A stretch of DNA of 64,000 bases from Kitasatospora atroaurantiaca. GTDB taxonomy: Bacteria > Actinomycetota > Actinomycetes > Streptomycetales > Streptomycetaceae. Numbering within the stretch: position 1 is the stretch's first letter; every line of letters begins with the position of its first letter. A program made the translations under genes and the position numbers. Below, one piece after another: positions 44,427 to 54,248 of the stretch. Below the pieces are notes generated by a model. The model was not told the DNA's origin and did not search any database. It worked only from the letters and a program-made list of their open reading frames with translations. The stretch covers positions 868,001 to 932,000 of the forward strand of contig NZ_VIVR01000001.1 in assembly GCF_007828955.1 (NCBI RefSeq). The letters run 5' to 3'.

Positions 44427-45050
44427 TCACTTCTGCTGGGAGAGTGCCGTGTTGAGCAGAACGACGTTCACTCCGTCCTGTCCGAGGAAGCCGAGCGAGC
44501 GGCCCTCGGTGTACTGGTCGATCAGCTTGTCCAGCGTGTCCACGGAGAGACTGCGGGCCTTGGCGACCCGGTTGGCCTGCTCCTTCGCGTACGCGACCGA
44601 GATGTGCGGGTCGAGGCCGGATCCGGAGGCGGTGACCGCGTCCACCGGGACGGTGGCCGGGTCGACGCCGTCGAAGGCGGCGATCGCGGCGCGGCGGTCG
44701 TTGACGGCCTTGAGCAGGTCATCGCTGTTCGGGCCGATGTTGGAGGCGCCGGAGGCCTTCGGGTCGTAGGCACCGGGGCGGGGCTGGAACCACTTCGGGT
44801 CCGGGACCGCCGCCTCCTCCTTGTCGTCGGGGTTCTTCTTCGGCAGGTTGTAGTTCTGGCCGAGCAGGCTGGAACCGATCTCCTTGCCGTCGGACGTGAC
44901 GACCGAGCCGTTGGCCTTGTCGCTGAAGGCGACCTGGCTGATGCCGGTGACCAGCAGCGGGTAGGCGAGACCGAGGATCACGGTCATCACCAGGAGCATC
45001 CGCAGGGCGGTGAAGTGGGTGCGCACCGTAGTGGGCAGGGGCTTTGGCAT
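44427..45050 (-). CDS. kdpC: KdpC, K+-transporting ATPase subunit C
   Basis: A 207-residue subunit with one N-terminal helix (LRMLLVMTVILGLAYPLLVTGISQVAF, about residues 16-42) and a soluble domain with the family motifs GSSLLGQNYN, FQPRPGAYDPKASGASNIGPNSDDL and GSGLDPHISVAYAKEQANRVAKARSL. It stabilises the KdpA-KdpB complex. It follows kdpB by 12 nt. Confidence 0.97.
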   Translation of the reverse strand: MPKPLPTTVRTHFTALRMLLVMTVILGLAYPLLVTGISQVAFSDKANGSVVTSDGKEIGSSLLGQNYNLPKKNPDDKEEAAVPDPKWFQPRPGAYDPKASGASNIGPNSDDLLKAVNDRRAAIAAFDGVDPATVPVDAVTASGSGLDPHISVAYAKEQANRVAKARSLSVDTLDKLIDQYTEGRSLGFLGQDGVNVVLLNTALSQQK

Positions 45051-45062
45051 TTCCTGCTTCTC

Positions 45063-47177
45063 TCAGCTCAGGCCGGGGACGAACTGGACGACCAGGTCGA
45101 TCGCCTTGATCCCGATGAACGGCACGATCAGGCCGCCGAAGCCGTACACCCCGAGGTTCCGGCGCAGCAGCGAACTCGCGTCCGACGGCCGGTACTTCAC
45201 GCCGCGCAGGGCGAGCGGGATGAGGCCGATGATGACCAGGGCGTTGAAGATGATCGCCGAGGTGATCGCGGAGGTCGGGCTGTGCAGGCCCATGATGTTG
45301 AGGTGCCTCAGGCCCGGGTAGACGCCGGCGAACATCGCGGGGATGATCGCGAAGTACTTCGCGACGTCGTTGGCGATCGAGAAGGTGGTCAACGCCCCAC
45401 GGGTGATGAGGAGTTGCTTGCCGATCTCGACGATCTCGATCAGCTTGGTGGGGTTGGAGTCCAGGTCCACCATGTTCCCGGCCTCCTTGGCCGCCATGGT
45501 GCCCGTGTTCATCGCCACACCCACGTCGGCCTGAGCGAGGGCGGGGGCGTCGTTGGTGCCGTCGCCGGTCATCGCGACCAGCTTGCCGCCCTCCTGCTCC
45601 TTCTTGATCAGGGCCATCTTGTCCTCGGGGGTGGCCTCGGCGAGGAAGTCGTCCACGCCGGCCTCGTCCGCGATCGCCTTGGCGGTCAGCGGGTTGTCGC
45701 CCGTGATCATGATGGTTTTGATGCCCATCCGGCGGAGCTCGTCGAAGCGCTCCTTCATGCCCTCCTTGACGACGTCCTTGAGGTGGATGACGCCCAGGGC
45801 CTTCGGCGCGGCGCTGCCGATCCGGGAGGCGACGAGCAGCGGGGTGCCACCGGCCGCGGAGATGCCGTCGACCAGCTCGGCGATGTCCTCGCCGACCGTG
45901 CCGCCGTTCTCGGTGACCCAGTTGGTGACCGATCCGGCCGCGCCCTTGCGGACGGACTGGATGCCGTCGGCCTCGTCCAGGTCGACGCCGGACATCCGGG
46001 TCTGGGCGGTGAACGGCACCCAGGTGGCCTGCGTCAACTCGCCCTGGGCACGCGCCCGCAGGCCGTACTCGGTCTTGGCGAGGACCACGATCGAGCGGCC
46101 CTCGGGGGTCTCGTCCGCGAGGCTGGACAGCTGGGCGGCATCGGCCAGCTCCTCGGTGGTCACACCCTTGGCGGGCTGGAACTCGGCGGCCTGACGGTTG
46201 CCGAGGGTGATGGTGCCGGTCTTGTCGAGCAGCAGGGTGTTGACGTCGCCGGCGGCCTCAACTGCCCTACCCGACATGGCGAGTACGTTGCGCTGGACCA
46301 GCCGGTCCATGCCCGCGATGCCGATCGCGGAGAGCAGCGCGCCGATGGTGGTCGGGATGAGCGCCACGATCAGCGCGACCAGGACGATCATCGACTGCGG
46401 GGCCCCGGCGAAGGTCGCCAGTGGCTGCAGGGTCACGACCGCGATCAGGAAGACGATGGTGAGGGACGCCAGCAGGATGTTGAGTGCGATCTCGTTCGGC
46501 GTCTTCTGCCGGGCGGCGCCCTCGACCAGGGCGATCATCCGGTCGATGAAGGACTTGCCGGGCTCCGAGGCGATCTTCACCACGATCCGGTCGGAGAGCA
46601 CCTTGGTGCCGCCGGTCACCGCACTGCGGTCACCGCCCGACTCGCGGATGACCGGAGCGGACTCGCCGGTGATCGCCGACTCGTCGACGCTCGCCACGCC
46701 CTCGACGACGTCACCGTCACCGGGAATGATCTGGCCGGCCTCGACCACCACGTGGTCGCCCAGTTGGAGGGCGGTCGCGGGGACCTCCTCCTCGGCCTGG
46801 CCCGCAGGCCAGTTGGTGAGGCGTCGGGCCATGGTGTCGGTCTTGGTGCGGCGCAGGGTGTCGGCCTGGGCCTTGCCGCGGCCCTCGGCGACGGCCTCGG
46901 CCAGGTTGGCGAAGACCGTGGTGAGCCAGAGCCACACGGTGATCGCCCAGGCGAAGACGGACGGGTCGGCGATGGCGGAGACGGTGGTGACCACCGAGCC
47001 GACCTCGACCACGAACATGACCGGATTCTTGACCATGATCCGCGGGTCGAGCTTCTTCACCGCGTCGGGGAGGGACGAGACGATCAGCTTGGGGTCGAGC
47101 AGCCCGCCGGACACTCTGTGGGGCGCGTGCTCCTGGTCCGCAGGAGCAGGAGCAGGAGCGGTAAGGGTGGACGACAT
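45063..47177 (-). CDS. kdpB: KdpB, P-type ATPase subunit
   Basis: A 704-residue P-type ATPase from the ATG at 47177, which overlaps the kdpA stop. It has the phosphorylation motif [10 protein letters not shown], the TGES-type motif in [16 protein letters not shown], and the hinge [24 protein letters not shown] hydrolysis here drives K+ import through KdpA. The last 75 residues are duplicated in degraded form at 53729-53955. Confidence 0.98.
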   Translation of the reverse strand: MSSTLTAPAPAPADQEHAPHRVSGGLLDPKLIVSSLPDAVKKLDPRIMVKNPVMFVVEVGSVVTTVSAIADPSVFAWAITVWLWLTTVFANLAEAVAEGRGKAQADTLRRTKTDTMARRLTNWPAGQAEEEVPATALQLGDHVVVEAGQIIPGDGDVVEGVASVDESAITGESAPVIRESGGDRSAVTGGTKVLSDRIVVKIASEPGKSFIDRMIALVEGAARQKTPNEIALNILLASLTIVFLIAVVTLQPLATFAGAPQSMIVLVALIVALIPTTIGALLSAIGIAGMDRLVQRNVLAMSGRAVEAAGDVNTLLLDKTGTITLGNRQAAEFQPAKGVTTEELADAAQLSSLADETPEGRSIVVLAKTEYGLRARAQGELTQATWVPFTAQTRMSGVDLDEADGIQSVRKGAAGSVTNWVTENGGTVGEDIAELVDGISAAGGTPLLVASRIGSAAPKALGVIHLKDVVKEGMKERFDELRRMGIKTIMITGDNPLTAKAIADEAGVDDFLAEATPEDKMALIKKEQEGGKLVAMTGDGTNDAPALAQADVGVAMNTGTMAAKEAGNMVDLDSNPTKLIEIVEIGKQLLITRGALTTFSIANDVAKYFAIIPAMFAGVYPGLRHLNIMGLHSPTSAITSAIIFNALVIIGLIPLALRGVKYRPSDASSLLRRNLGVYGFGGLIVPFIGIKAIDLVVQFVPGLS

Positions 47178-48838
47178 CAGTGGAGACCTTCCGCGATCGG
47201 CCCGAGAGCCAGGGCCGGGAAGTAGGTGAGGCCGACGACGATCAGGACGACGCCCGACAGCAGGCCCACGAACAGCGGCTTGTGAGTGGGCAGAGTGCCC
47301 GGGGTGGCAGGAACCGGCTGCTGCCGGGCGAGCGAGCCCGCCAACGCCAGCACGAACACCATCGGCAGGAACCGGCCGAACACCATGCACAGACCCAGCG
47401 CGGTGTCGTACCACGGCGTGTTCACCGTGATACCGGCGAACGCCGAACCGTTGTTGTTGGACGCCGAGGTGAAGGCGTACAGCACCTCGGAGAAACCGTG
47501 CGCACCGGAGTTCAGCATCCCGGCCCGCTCGCCCGGCAGCGCCATCGCGACACCGGTGCCGATCAGGACCAGGGCGGGCGTGGTGAGGATGTAGAGCGAG
47601 GCGAACTTCATCTCGCGGCCGCCGAGCTTCTTGCCGAGGTACTCGGGCGTGCGGCCGACCATCAGGCCCGCCACGAACACCGCGACGATCGCCAGGATCA
47701 GCATCCCGTACAGGCCGGAGCCGGTACCGCCGGGCGCGATCTCACCGAGCATCATGTTGAAGATCGTGATACCGCCACCGAACGGCGTGAACGAGTCGTG
47801 GAAGGCATTCACCGCACCGGTCGAGGTCAGCGTCGTCGACGCGGCGAAGAGACTGGACGCCGCGATGCCGAAGCGCTGCTCCTTGCCCTCCATTGCCCCG
47901 CCGGCCGCCTGGAGGGCGGCGCCGCCGTTGTGCGCCTCGGCGAAGGTGATCAGCGCGGCCGAGGTCACCCAGAAGATGCCCATCACCGCGACGATCGCGT
48001 AGCCCTGGCGGTTGTCGCCCACCATCTTGCCGAAGGTGCGCGGCAGCGAGAACGAGATCACCAGCAGCAGGAAGATCTCCAGCCAGTTGGTGAAGCCGTT
48101 CGGGTTCTCGAAGGGGTGGGCCGAGTTGGCGTTGAAGAAGCCACCACCGTTGGTGCCCAGCTCCTTGATGACCTCCTGCGAGGCCACCGGCCCACCCGGG
48201 ATCGACTGGGTGTCGCCACCCAGCGTCAGCACGTCGTGGAAGCCGTGGAAGTTCTGCACCACGCCGTTGGCCACCAGGACCAGCGCGAGGACGATCGAGA
48301 TCGGCAGCAGCAGGCGCAGCACGATCCGGGTGAGGTCCACCCAGAAGTTGCCGACCCGGTCGGTGCGGTTGCGGGTGAAGCCCCGGATCAGCGCGGCCAC
48401 GATGGCGATGCCGACGGCGGCGGAGACGAAGTTCTGCACCGCGAGGCCGGCCATCTGGACGAGGTGGCCCATGGCCGACTCACCCGAGTAGGACTGCCAG
48501 TTGGTGTTGGTGGTGAAGGAGATCGCGGTGTTCCAGGCCTGGTGCGGCTCCATCTCCGGCACGCCCAGGCTGAGCAGCAGGTGGGTCTGGAGGCGGATCA
48601 GGCCGTAGAGGAAGAGGACCGAGACGGCCGAGAAGGCCAGCACCGAGCGCAGATAGACCGGCCAGCGCTGGTCGGCGTCACCGTCGACGCCGATGACCCT
48701 GTACAGGCCGCGCTCGACTCCGAGGTGCTTGGCGGAGGTCAGGAGCTTGGCTATGTAGTCGCCAAGGGGGCGGTAGCACAGGGCCAGAGCGCCGACGAGA
48801 GCGAGGGCCTGCAGCCACCCGGCAAGAGTGGAACTCAT
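47177..48838 (-). CDS. kdpA: KdpA, K+ channel-like subunit
   Basis: A 553-residue membrane protein with about ten helices. The selectivity-filter-like repeats are readable, including [35 protein letters not shown] and [13 protein letters not shown]. It binds and conducts K+ in the Kdp complex. It begins one base before the kdpF stop codon region ends, so kdpF and kdpA are tightly packed. Confidence 0.98.
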   Translation of the reverse strand: MSSTLAGWLQALALVGALALCYRPLGDYIAKLLTSAKHLGVERGLYRVIGVDGDADQRWPVYLRSVLAFSAVSVLFLYGLIRLQTHLLLSLGVPEMEPHQAWNTAISFTTNTNWQSYSGESAMGHLVQMAGLAVQNFVSAAVGIAIVAALIRGFTRNRTDRVGNFWVDLTRIVLRLLLPISIVLALVLVANGVVQNFHGFHDVLTLGGDTQSIPGGPVASQEVIKELGTNGGGFFNANSAHPFENPNGFTNWLEIFLLLVISFSLPRTFGKMVGDNRQGYAIVAVMGIFWVTSAALITFAEAHNGGAALQAAGGAMEGKEQRFGIAASSLFAASTTLTSTGAVNAFHDSFTPFGGGITIFNMMLGEIAPGGTGSGLYGMLILAIVAVFVAGLMVGRTPEYLGKKLGGREMKFASLYILTTPALVLIGTGVAMALPGERAGMLNSGAHGFSEVLYAFTSASNNNGSAFAGITVNTPWYDTALGLCMVFGRFLPMVFVLALAGSLARQQPVPATPGTLPTHKPLFVGLLSGVVLIVVGLTYFPALALGPIAEGLH

Positions 48839-48839
48839 G

Positions 48840-48929
48840 TCAGAACTTCTCCGGGTGGATCAGCGCCACGACGAGGTAACCGACGAGAGCGACGGCGACG
48901 ATGAGACCTGCGATGTTCTCGACGCTCAC
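48840..48929 (-). CDS. kdpF: KdpF, small Kdp subunit
   Basis: A 29-residue single-helix peptide from a GTG at 48929 ([20 protein letters not shown] helix, ending HPEKF). The ending P-E-x-F is typical of KdpF. It stabilises the Kdp complex in the membrane. Its start codon overlaps the stop of an upstream 27-codon ORF (GTGA). Confidence 0.92.
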   Translation of the reverse strand: MSVENIAGLIVAVALVGYLVVALIHPEKF

Positions 48930-49009
48930 AGCTTCTCCACCCCCCGCGCGATCAGAGCGATGACGGCGAACACGGCAACCGTGACGCCGACGAAAACAAG
49001 ATCGAGCAT
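48926..49009 (-). CDS. 27-residue membrane microprotein upstream of kdpF
   Basis: ATG at 49009 with TGGAG just upstream. The peptide starts MLDLVFVGVTVAVFAVIALI and ends with RGVEKL: one hydrophobic helix with a charged end, similar in size and design to KdpF. Its TGA overlaps the kdpF GTG (GTGA), showing translational coupling. It is the first cistron of the kdp operon. It may be a second KdpF-like subunit or a coupling leader. Confidence 0.75.
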   Translation of the reverse strand: MLDLVFVGVTVAVFAVIALIARGVEKL

Positions 49010-49118
49010 GCGCTCCACCAAAGGGCTTCAGAACCTGGCCGTGGGTCGCCTCGAAGGTCCGCACGACACCGGCGGCAGACCGGCGATGTCAGCAAATCAG
49101 CCGGTCAGGGCGCCGAGC

Positions 49119-49172
49119 GGGTTCCTGACGCCCTCCATACGGATGCCGCCGCGACCTTGACGCGGCCTTGAT
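49119..49172 (-). promoter_or_regulatory. Candidate KdpE operator array of the kdp operon
   Basis: Minus strand, boxes starting at 49172 (ATCAAGG), 49161 (GTCAAGG), 49140 (GTATGGA, degenerate) and 49129 (GTCAGGA): offsets 0, 11, 32 and 43. The last box lies about 110 nt upstream of the first start codon. The same spacing occurs at four other places in the island. Confidence 0.65.
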
Positions 49173-49218
49173 ACCCGCTGCACACATCCGGGACCTGAGG
49201 CAGTCCGGAACATGGCGA

Positions 49219-49252
49219 AGCCCCGGGCAGCAGCGGGCGCTGTCCCGGGGCT
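49219..49252 (-). terminator. Terminator of the KimA-like gene
   Basis: Perfect 9-bp arms AGCCCCGGG / CCCGGGGCT (49219-49227 and 49244-49252) with a GC-rich 16-nt loop, 11 nt after the KimA-like stop. Confidence 0.75.
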
Positions 49253-49263
49253 CCGACGGAGCG

Positions 49264-51357
49264 TCAGACGTTCTCCGGCTCCGGTACGTCCTTCGCCCTC
49301 GCCGGCTCACCGCGGCGCACCGAGCCGGGCGCCCGGCGGGCCGGGTGGTCGGCCCTCGGGGCCGAGGAGAGCTGCCAGGGCACGCTGATCACCATCACGC
49401 CGGGAGTGAAGAGCAGCCGGCTCTTCAGCCACAGCGCGGACTGGTTGTGCAGCAGGTGCTCCCACCAGTGCCCGACCACGTACTCCGGGATGAAGACCGC
49501 GACGGCGTCCCGCGGGCTGGTCCGGCGGATCGAACGGACGTAACCGACGACCGGCTTGGTGATCTCACGGAACGGGGAGTCCAGCACCTTGAGCGGCACC
49601 TGGACGTCGAACTCGTCCCACTGCGCCTTCAGCTCGTCCGTGGAGTCCTTCTCGACGTCGACCGTCAGCGCCTCCAGCGTGTCCGGCCGGAAGGCCTGGG
49701 CGTAGCCGAGGGCGCGCAGGGTGGGCTTGTGGAGCTTGGAGACCAGCACGATGCCGTGCACCTTGGCCGGACGGACCGACTCTGCGTGCGGGTCGTCGAC
49801 GGTCAGTTCGGCGGCGACCGCGTCGTAGTGCCGGCGGATGCCGCGCATCATCACCCAGAGCACGATCGCGGAGACCACGGCCAGCCAGGCGCCCTCGGTG
49901 AACTTGGTCATCAGCACGATGACGAGCACCAGAGCGGTGACACAGGCACCGAAGCCGTTGATCACCCGGGACCGCTGGGCGGCGTTGCGCACCGACGGGT
50001 CCGTCTCCGTCTCCAGCGTCCGGTTCCAGTGCTTGACCATGCCGATCTGCGACAGGGTGAAGGAGGTGAAGACGCCCAGGATGTAGAGGTGGATCAGGCT
50101 GGTGACATCGGCCTTGTAGGCCCAGAGCAGGACGCCGGCCACCACCGCGAGGGCGATGATCCCGTTGGAGAAGGCAAGGCGGTCACCACGGGTGTGGAGC
50201 TGCCGCGGGAGGTAGCGGTGCTCGGCGAGGATCGAGGCCAGCAGCGGGAAGCCGTTGAAGGCCGTGTTGGCGGCCAGGATCAGGACCAGGGCGGTCGCGG
50301 CCTGGATCAGGTAGAAGAGGATGCTGTCGTTTCCGCCGAAGATGGCGGCGGCCAGCTGGGCGATCACGGTCTGCTGGGTGTAGGTGGAGCAGTCGCCGCT
50401 GATGCCGGTGAGCTGGCACGCGTTGTCGACGTAGTGGACCTTCGAGATCAGCGCCAGCGCGGTGACGCCGACGAACATTACGATCGCGGTGAGGCCCATC
50501 ACCGCCATGGTGGTCGCGGCGTTCTTCGACTTCGGCTTGCGGAAGGCCGGTACCCCGTTGGAGATCGCCTCCACACCGGTCAGTGCCGTACAGCCCGAGG
50601 CGAAGGCCCGCAGACCGAGCAGCACGAGGCCGAGTCCCGCCAGGGTGTCCTTACCGTCCTCGGGCTCGATCCCGAATGCTGCGCTCTCCGCCACCGGCGA
50701 GTCACCGAGGGCCACGCGGATCAGTCCAGTGATGATCATGAGCAACATGCCGCCGATGAACAGGTACGTCGGCGTGGCGAAGGCCTTGCCCGACTCCCGT
50801 ACGCCGCGCAGGTTCATCGCCATCAGCAGCGCCACGCATCCGACGGCCAACGGGACCCGGTAGTCCGCCAGACTCGGCAGCGCCGAAATGGTGTTGTCCA
50901 CGCCCGAGGCCACCGACACCGCGACCGTCATCACATAGTCGACCAGCAGCGAGGCCGCGACCACGAGACCGGAGTTGGGTCCGAGGTTCTTGGACACCAC
51001 CTCGTACGACCCGCCCCCGCTCGGGTAGGCGTGGACGACCTGACGGTACGAGGCCACCACGACCACCATCAGCGCCACGACGCCCGCCGCGACCCAGGGG
51101 GTCAGATAGAGGAACGCCGTGCCGCCCACGGTCAGGACGAGCAGGATCTCCTGCGTGGCATACGCCACCGAGGACAGCGGGTCGGAAGCGAAGATCGGCA
51201 GGGCCAGCCGCTTGGGCAGCAGGGTCTCGCCCAGCTCCTCGCTGCGCATGGCCTTACCGATCACGAGGCGCTTGAGCGCCTGGGGCACGTTGAACACATG
51301 GGCGAGCGTATGCGGCCGGGGCGCCAAGACCATGGACTCGAAACGGCCGTGGCGCAC
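49264..51357 (-). CDS. KimA-like potassium permease (APC superfamily)
   Basis: A protein of up to 697 residues; the true start may lie further in, since homology begins near LKRLVIGKAMRSEELGETLLPK. About twelve helices follow, with ASDPLSSVAYATQEILL, SYRQVVHAYPSGGGSYEVV, NLGPNSGLVVAASLLVDYVMT and SGCTALTGVEAISNGVPAFRKP, which closely match the Bacillus K+/H+ symporter KimA (YdaO). The soluble C-terminal domain (VHGIVLVSKLHKPTLRALGYA onward) is also shared. Its position beside kdp supports a role in K+ uptake; automatic annotation would call it an amino-acid permease. Confidence 0.85.
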   Translation of the reverse strand: MRHGRFESMVLAPRPHTLAHVFNVPQALKRLVIGKAMRSEELGETLLPKRLALPIFASDPLSSVAYATQEILLVLTVGGTAFLYLTPWVAAGVVALMVVVVASYRQVVHAYPSGGGSYEVVSKNLGPNSGLVVAASLLVDYVMTVAVSVASGVDNTISALPSLADYRVPLAVGCVALLMAMNLRGVRESGKAFATPTYLFIGGMLLMIITGLIRVALGDSPVAESAAFGIEPEDGKDTLAGLGLVLLGLRAFASGCTALTGVEAISNGVPAFRKPKSKNAATTMAVMGLTAIVMFVGVTALALISKVHYVDNACQLTGISGDCSTYTQQTVIAQLAAAIFGGNDSILFYLIQAATALVLILAANTAFNGFPLLASILAEHRYLPRQLHTRGDRLAFSNGIIALAVVAGVLLWAYKADVTSLIHLYILGVFTSFTLSQIGMVKHWNRTLETETDPSVRNAAQRSRVINGFGACVTALVLVIVLMTKFTEGAWLAVVSAIVLWVMMRGIRRHYDAVAAELTVDDPHAESVRPAKVHGIVLVSKLHKPTLRALGYAQAFRPDTLEALTVDVEKDSTDELKAQWDEFDVQVPLKVLDSPFREITKPVVGYVRSIRRTSPRDAVAVFIPEYVVGHWWEHLLHNQSALWLKSRLLFTPGVMVISVPWQLSSAPRADHPARRAPGSVRRGEPARAKDVPEPENV

Positions 51358-51449
51358 GCCGGGGAACCTCGATGCCCGGGGCGTTTCCGCAGGCCAGAGA
51401 GGTAACGCGGGGCCTGCTGATGGGCCATCCGGAGGCGTTGAGGGCCCCC

Positions 51450-51471
51450 GTTAAGGGATCGTCAAGATATG
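51450..51471 (+). promoter_or_regulatory. Isolated pair of 11-bp boxes upstream of KimA-like gene
   Basis: GTTAAGG at 51450 and GTCAAGA at 51461, 11 nt apart, read on the plus strand, opposite to both flanking genes. No second pair at the expected offset. Surroundings (51470-51510) are unusually AT-rich and contain the palindrome CCCAATTGGG, probably the KimA promoter region. Confidence 0.35.
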
Positions 51472-51524
51472 CAGATCAATTCGGTCATATTACCCAATTG
51501 GGGTTATTCGCTCGGCCGGACGGC

Positions 51525-52400
51525 CTACATGCGCAGGCGGAGCCGGCAGACGACCGCATCGGTGTGGCGGCGCAGGGCACGGTCGATGACGGCGCCCCGC
51601 TGGTTCTGGAGGGCGCGCTGCCAGAGGCGGACGGGTTCGACCTCGGCGATCAGCACGGTGATCCGGTCGTAGGCGTGCTCGGCGGCGTGGTCGTTGACGA
51701 ACGCGGCGAGCGGCGGGCCGAGGCGGCGGTGGCCGTCCGGCACCTCGATCAGCGGGACGCCGGGCCGCCAGAGCTCCCAGTCACGCCGCAGCGCTTCGGC
51801 GGCCTGCCGGTCCTCCGTGTCGGGGGCGGTGTGGACGACGGTGACGGCGAGTACCTCGTCGCCGAGGGAGACGGCAGCGGACAGCGCGTCGCGGGTGAGG
51901 CGGGTGATCGCGGTGACGGGCACGATCACCAAAGACCTCTGACGGGTCACCGGGCCCGGCACCTTACCGAGTTCCAGCCGGGCGCCGATCCTGGCGTAGG
52001 TGCGGTGGATCAGTTCGAAGAGCAGGACGAGCAGGGGCAGGGCCAGGCAGATGCCCCAGGCCCCCTCGGTGAACTTGGTACCGGTGACGACGAGGGTCGC
52101 GATGCCGGTCAGCAGGGCGCCGAAGCCGTTCAGCAGGGCCCTGCCGCGCCAGCCGGGGCCGCGCTCCTCGGTCCAGTGCTTGACCATGCCGACCTGGCAG
52201 ATGGTGAAGCCGACGAAGACGCCGATCGCGAAGAGCGGCACCAGGCTGTTGACATCGCCGCCGAAGCCGACCAGCAGGGCGGCCGAGACCGCGGCAAGGA
52301 AGAGCACACCGTGCCGGTGCACCTGGTGGTCGGCGCGCAGGGCGAAGACGTGCGGCAGATGGTTGTCGCGGGCGAGCAGGATCACGGACGACGCCCCGTG
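51525..52400 (-). pseudogene. Second KimA-like permease, 5'-truncated
   Basis: Homology starts abruptly near ARDNHLPHVFALRADHQVHRHG (about 52385) and continues through VPLFAIGVFVGFTICQVGMVKHW to a complete C-terminal cytosolic domain. The first half of the transporter (about eight helices) is missing. The open frame extends to an ATG at 52547 with unrelated Arg/Pro-rich sequence. It is therefore a deletion remnant of a KimA paralogue, unless the C-terminal half has a separate role. Confidence 0.75.
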
Positions 52401-52583
52401 GCAGCGGCCTCGGACACCCGGTGCCGGTGGCACGCGGCTACGTGGGAGCAGCGGCCACCGGGCTGCGGCAATGACCGCGACAACAACCAGCGGCCGCGGA
52501 TGCGGCGGGCGGTCGTGGTGGCGTGTCGAGCGGTTCATGCCGTTCATTCAAGTGCACCGGACCGGCCGGGCAAGACCGGTTCG

Positions 52584-52605
52584 CCCGCTCTGATGAATCC
52601 TTGAT
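52584..52605 (-). promoter_or_regulatory. Pair of 11-bp boxes upstream of truncated KimA copy
   Basis: Minus strand: ATCAAGG from 52605 and ATCAGAG from 52594, 11 nt apart, with only a weak GTC at the +43 position (52562). A degenerate relative of the full arrays. Confidence 0.4.
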
Positions 52606-52611
52606 GCCCCG

Positions 52612-53043
52612 TCAGCTCCGGACGTTCCGTGTACGGTCCGGCGCGGCCAGCACCTGCACGCGGACCCTGCGCCGGGGCAGCGCGGCCGGCAGCGACGCGA
52701 CCAGAGCGGCGGCGGCGAACAGGCCGAGGCGCGCGCACTCCGCTCCCGTCCCGCCCCACTCCACGGTCGCGTAGCGGTGCACCACGAAGCCGTTGAAGAA
52801 CAGCCAGCCGGCCCCCGCGATCAGCGGCGCAGCCACCGGGCGGGAGACCGCGCCCAGGACGGCGCAGAGCACGGTGAAGCCGCCCAGTGCGAACCCGGTC
52901 GCCCGCAGCTCGCCGAGCACGGACAGCGCCGACGTCAGCGCGGCGAAGCCGACCAGCGCCAGCGCACCCGACATACTCACCGTCAGACGGTCCACCACCG
53001 GCCGGAACGCGCGTCGGCCGGGGCGGGCGTGGTAGAGCCTCAT
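52612..53043 (-). CDS. Four-helix membrane protein of the K+ island, unknown
   Basis: A 143-residue protein from the ATG at 53043 (GGGAG about 10 nt upstream). Helices: LALVGFAALTSALSVLG; FALGGFTVLCAVLGAV; PLIAGAGWLFFNGFVV; LGLFAAAALVASLPAAL. The segment WLFFNGFVVHRYATVEW resembles the DUF4118-like sensor membrane block found in some stress proteins. Function is unknown; the USP gene upstream on the same strand (17-nt gap) suggests cotranscription. Confidence 0.75.
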   Translation of the reverse strand: MRLYHARPGRRAFRPVVDRLTVSMSGALALVGFAALTSALSVLGELRATGFALGGFTVLCAVLGAVSRPVAAPLIAGAGWLFFNGFVVHRYATVEWGGTGAECARLGLFAAAALVASLPAALPRRRVRVQVLAAPDRTRNVRS

Positions 53044-53060
53044 GACCGTCCCACTCCCTC

Positions 53061-53597
53061 TCAGCGGCTCGGTGCCGGCTCGGTCGGCAGATGCCAGGCG
53101 TTGCGGCGACGGAAGGTCTCCAGCTCGCGTTGGAGCGTAGGCCTCGGGACCGCGAGAACCGGGCAGGCGGCGTGCTTGACGCAGTACGCCGACACGGATG
53201 GCCGCAGGCCCCTGCGCAGCCACCCGCTGCCGGCCCCGACCACCAGCAGGTCGTCGGGACGGTCCGCGGTGTGCACCAGGGCGTGGCCCGAGTCGCCCCG
53301 GATCACCTGGGAGGACAGCCGCACGCCGAGGGGTGCCCCGCCGAACGCCTCGTCGAGGGCCTCGCCCAGCCGAGCCTCGGCGCGCTCCCACCAGAGCGCC
53401 GGCAGGGGCGGGCAGGGCGAGCGGAGGTAGCCGATCTCACCGCCCGGCGGGGTCCAGGCGAGCACGGCCAGAACCCCGGCGTCGGTGCGGCGGGCCTCGG
53501 CGGCGGCGCGGTGCAGGGCGGCGAGGCTGCCGAGCGACCCGCTGACACCGACGACGATCCGACGTCCCCGCCGCTCGTCGCGGCTGCCCTCGTCCAT
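53061..53597 (-). CDS. Universal stress protein (single domain)
   Basis: A 178-residue USP from the ATG at 53597 (GGAAG 8 nt upstream). It has the opening strand RIVVGVSGSLGSLAALHRAA and the nucleotide loop VVGAGSGWLRRGLRPSVSAYCVKHAACPVLAVP. The promoter region carries a complete four-box array (53666-53719). USPs are known to bind K+-transport regulators such as KdpD and c-di-AMP targets; this one is probably part of the KdpE regulon. Confidence 0.9.
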   Translation of the reverse strand: MDEGSRDERRGRRIVVGVSGSLGSLAALHRAAAEARRTDAGVLAVLAWTPPGGEIGYLRSPCPPLPALWWERAEARLGEALDEAFGGAPLGVRLSSQVIRGDSGHALVHTADRPDDLLVVGAGSGWLRRGLRPSVSAYCVKHAACPVLAVPRPTLQRELETFRRRNAWHLPTEPAPSR

Positions 53598-53665
53598 GTC
53601 CGTCACTTCCGTCCTTCCCGCTGTTCGGCTGTCTCCAGCCAATCGCCTCGGCGGCCGGGCGAGGC

Positions 53666-53719
53666 CGGTCCTTGACGGTTCCCTGACGGCCAGGACGGGC
53701 TTCCCGACGCATTCCTGAC
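53666..53719 (-). promoter_or_regulatory. Candidate KdpE operator array of the USP gene
   Basis: Minus strand boxes starting at 53719 (GTCAGGA), 53708 (GTCGGGA), 53687 (GTCAGGG) and 53676 (GTCAAGG): offsets 0, 11, 32, 43. About 70 nt separate the last box from the start codon. Confidence 0.65.
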
Positions 53720-53728
53720 GGACGGCCG

Positions 53729-53955
53729 TCACAGGCCCGGGACGAACTGGACCAGCAGGTCGATGACCTTGATGCCGAGGAACGACAGCACCAGCCCGCC
53801 CAGGCCGGAGACCCGGAGGTTGCGTCCTGGCAGGTCGGAGGCGGAGGACGGCGTGCAGCGGACGCCCCGCAGGGCGAGCGGGATCAGCGCGACGGTGATC
53901 AGTGCGTTGAAGATGATCGCCGAGGTGATCGCGGAGATCGGGCTGTGCAGGGCCT
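53729..53955 (-). pseudogene. kdpB 3'-terminal fragment
   Basis: About 73 codons matching the end of KdpB ([17 protein letters not shown] ... IPLALRGV ... LLVQFVPGL) with several substitutions. The rest of kdpB is missing. An open frame begins at 54025 with unrelated sequence. The fragment is preceded by a box array (53951-53993), so a kdp promoter-like region was joined to the kdpB tail by deletion. Confidence 0.85.
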
Positions 53956-53993
53956 TCTGACGTGGTGCCAGAGATCGTTGACGCAGTCTTGAC
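53951..53993 (-). promoter_or_regulatory. Box array upstream of the kdpB fragment
   Basis: Minus strand boxes starting at 53993 (GTCAAGA), 53982 (GTCAACG) and 53961 (GTCAGAA): offsets 0, 11 and 32. The expected fourth (53950) is lost in the kdpB-derived sequence. It is back to back with the array at 54031. Confidence 0.55.
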
Positions 53994-54030
53994 AGCGCAG
54001 CACCGTGCACGCCGGACGCGTTCACGTGCC

Positions 54031-54084
54031 GTCAAGGACCTGTCAGAACCCGTGCCCGGACAGTCAACTGGACGTCAGGACCAC
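54031..54084 (+). promoter_or_regulatory. Box array upstream of the AsnC-domain gene
   Basis: Plus strand boxes at 54031 (GTCAAGG), 54042 (GTCAGAA), 54063 (GTCAACT) and 54074 (GTCAGGA): offsets 0, 11, 32, 43. All four retain GTCA, making this the best-conserved array. Confidence 0.65.
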
Positions 54085-54179
54085 TGTGCTCCAGGCCTGT
54101 TACCGCCTAGCGTCGGTCAAGTACCGCGCGGGTCGACGAGGACCTGTCGCCTGTCTCCTCAGCATCCGGAGCGCCAGTC

Positions 54180-54248
54180 GTGACCTGCACAGAACGCGCC
54201 CCCGTGGAGCCCCACGAACACCCGCCCACCCTGCAGCACCAGTGGTGA
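54180..54248 (+). CDS. Possible 22-residue leader peptide
   Basis: GTG at 54180 with GGAG 8 nt upstream opens a 22-codon frame rich in Pro, His and Glu that ends in TGGTGA. Its stop overlaps the start of the AsnC-domain gene (GTGA), which has no ribosome site of its own, so it may exist to couple translation. Not otherwise recognisable. Confidence 0.4.
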   Translation: MTCTERAPVEPHEHPPTLQHQW

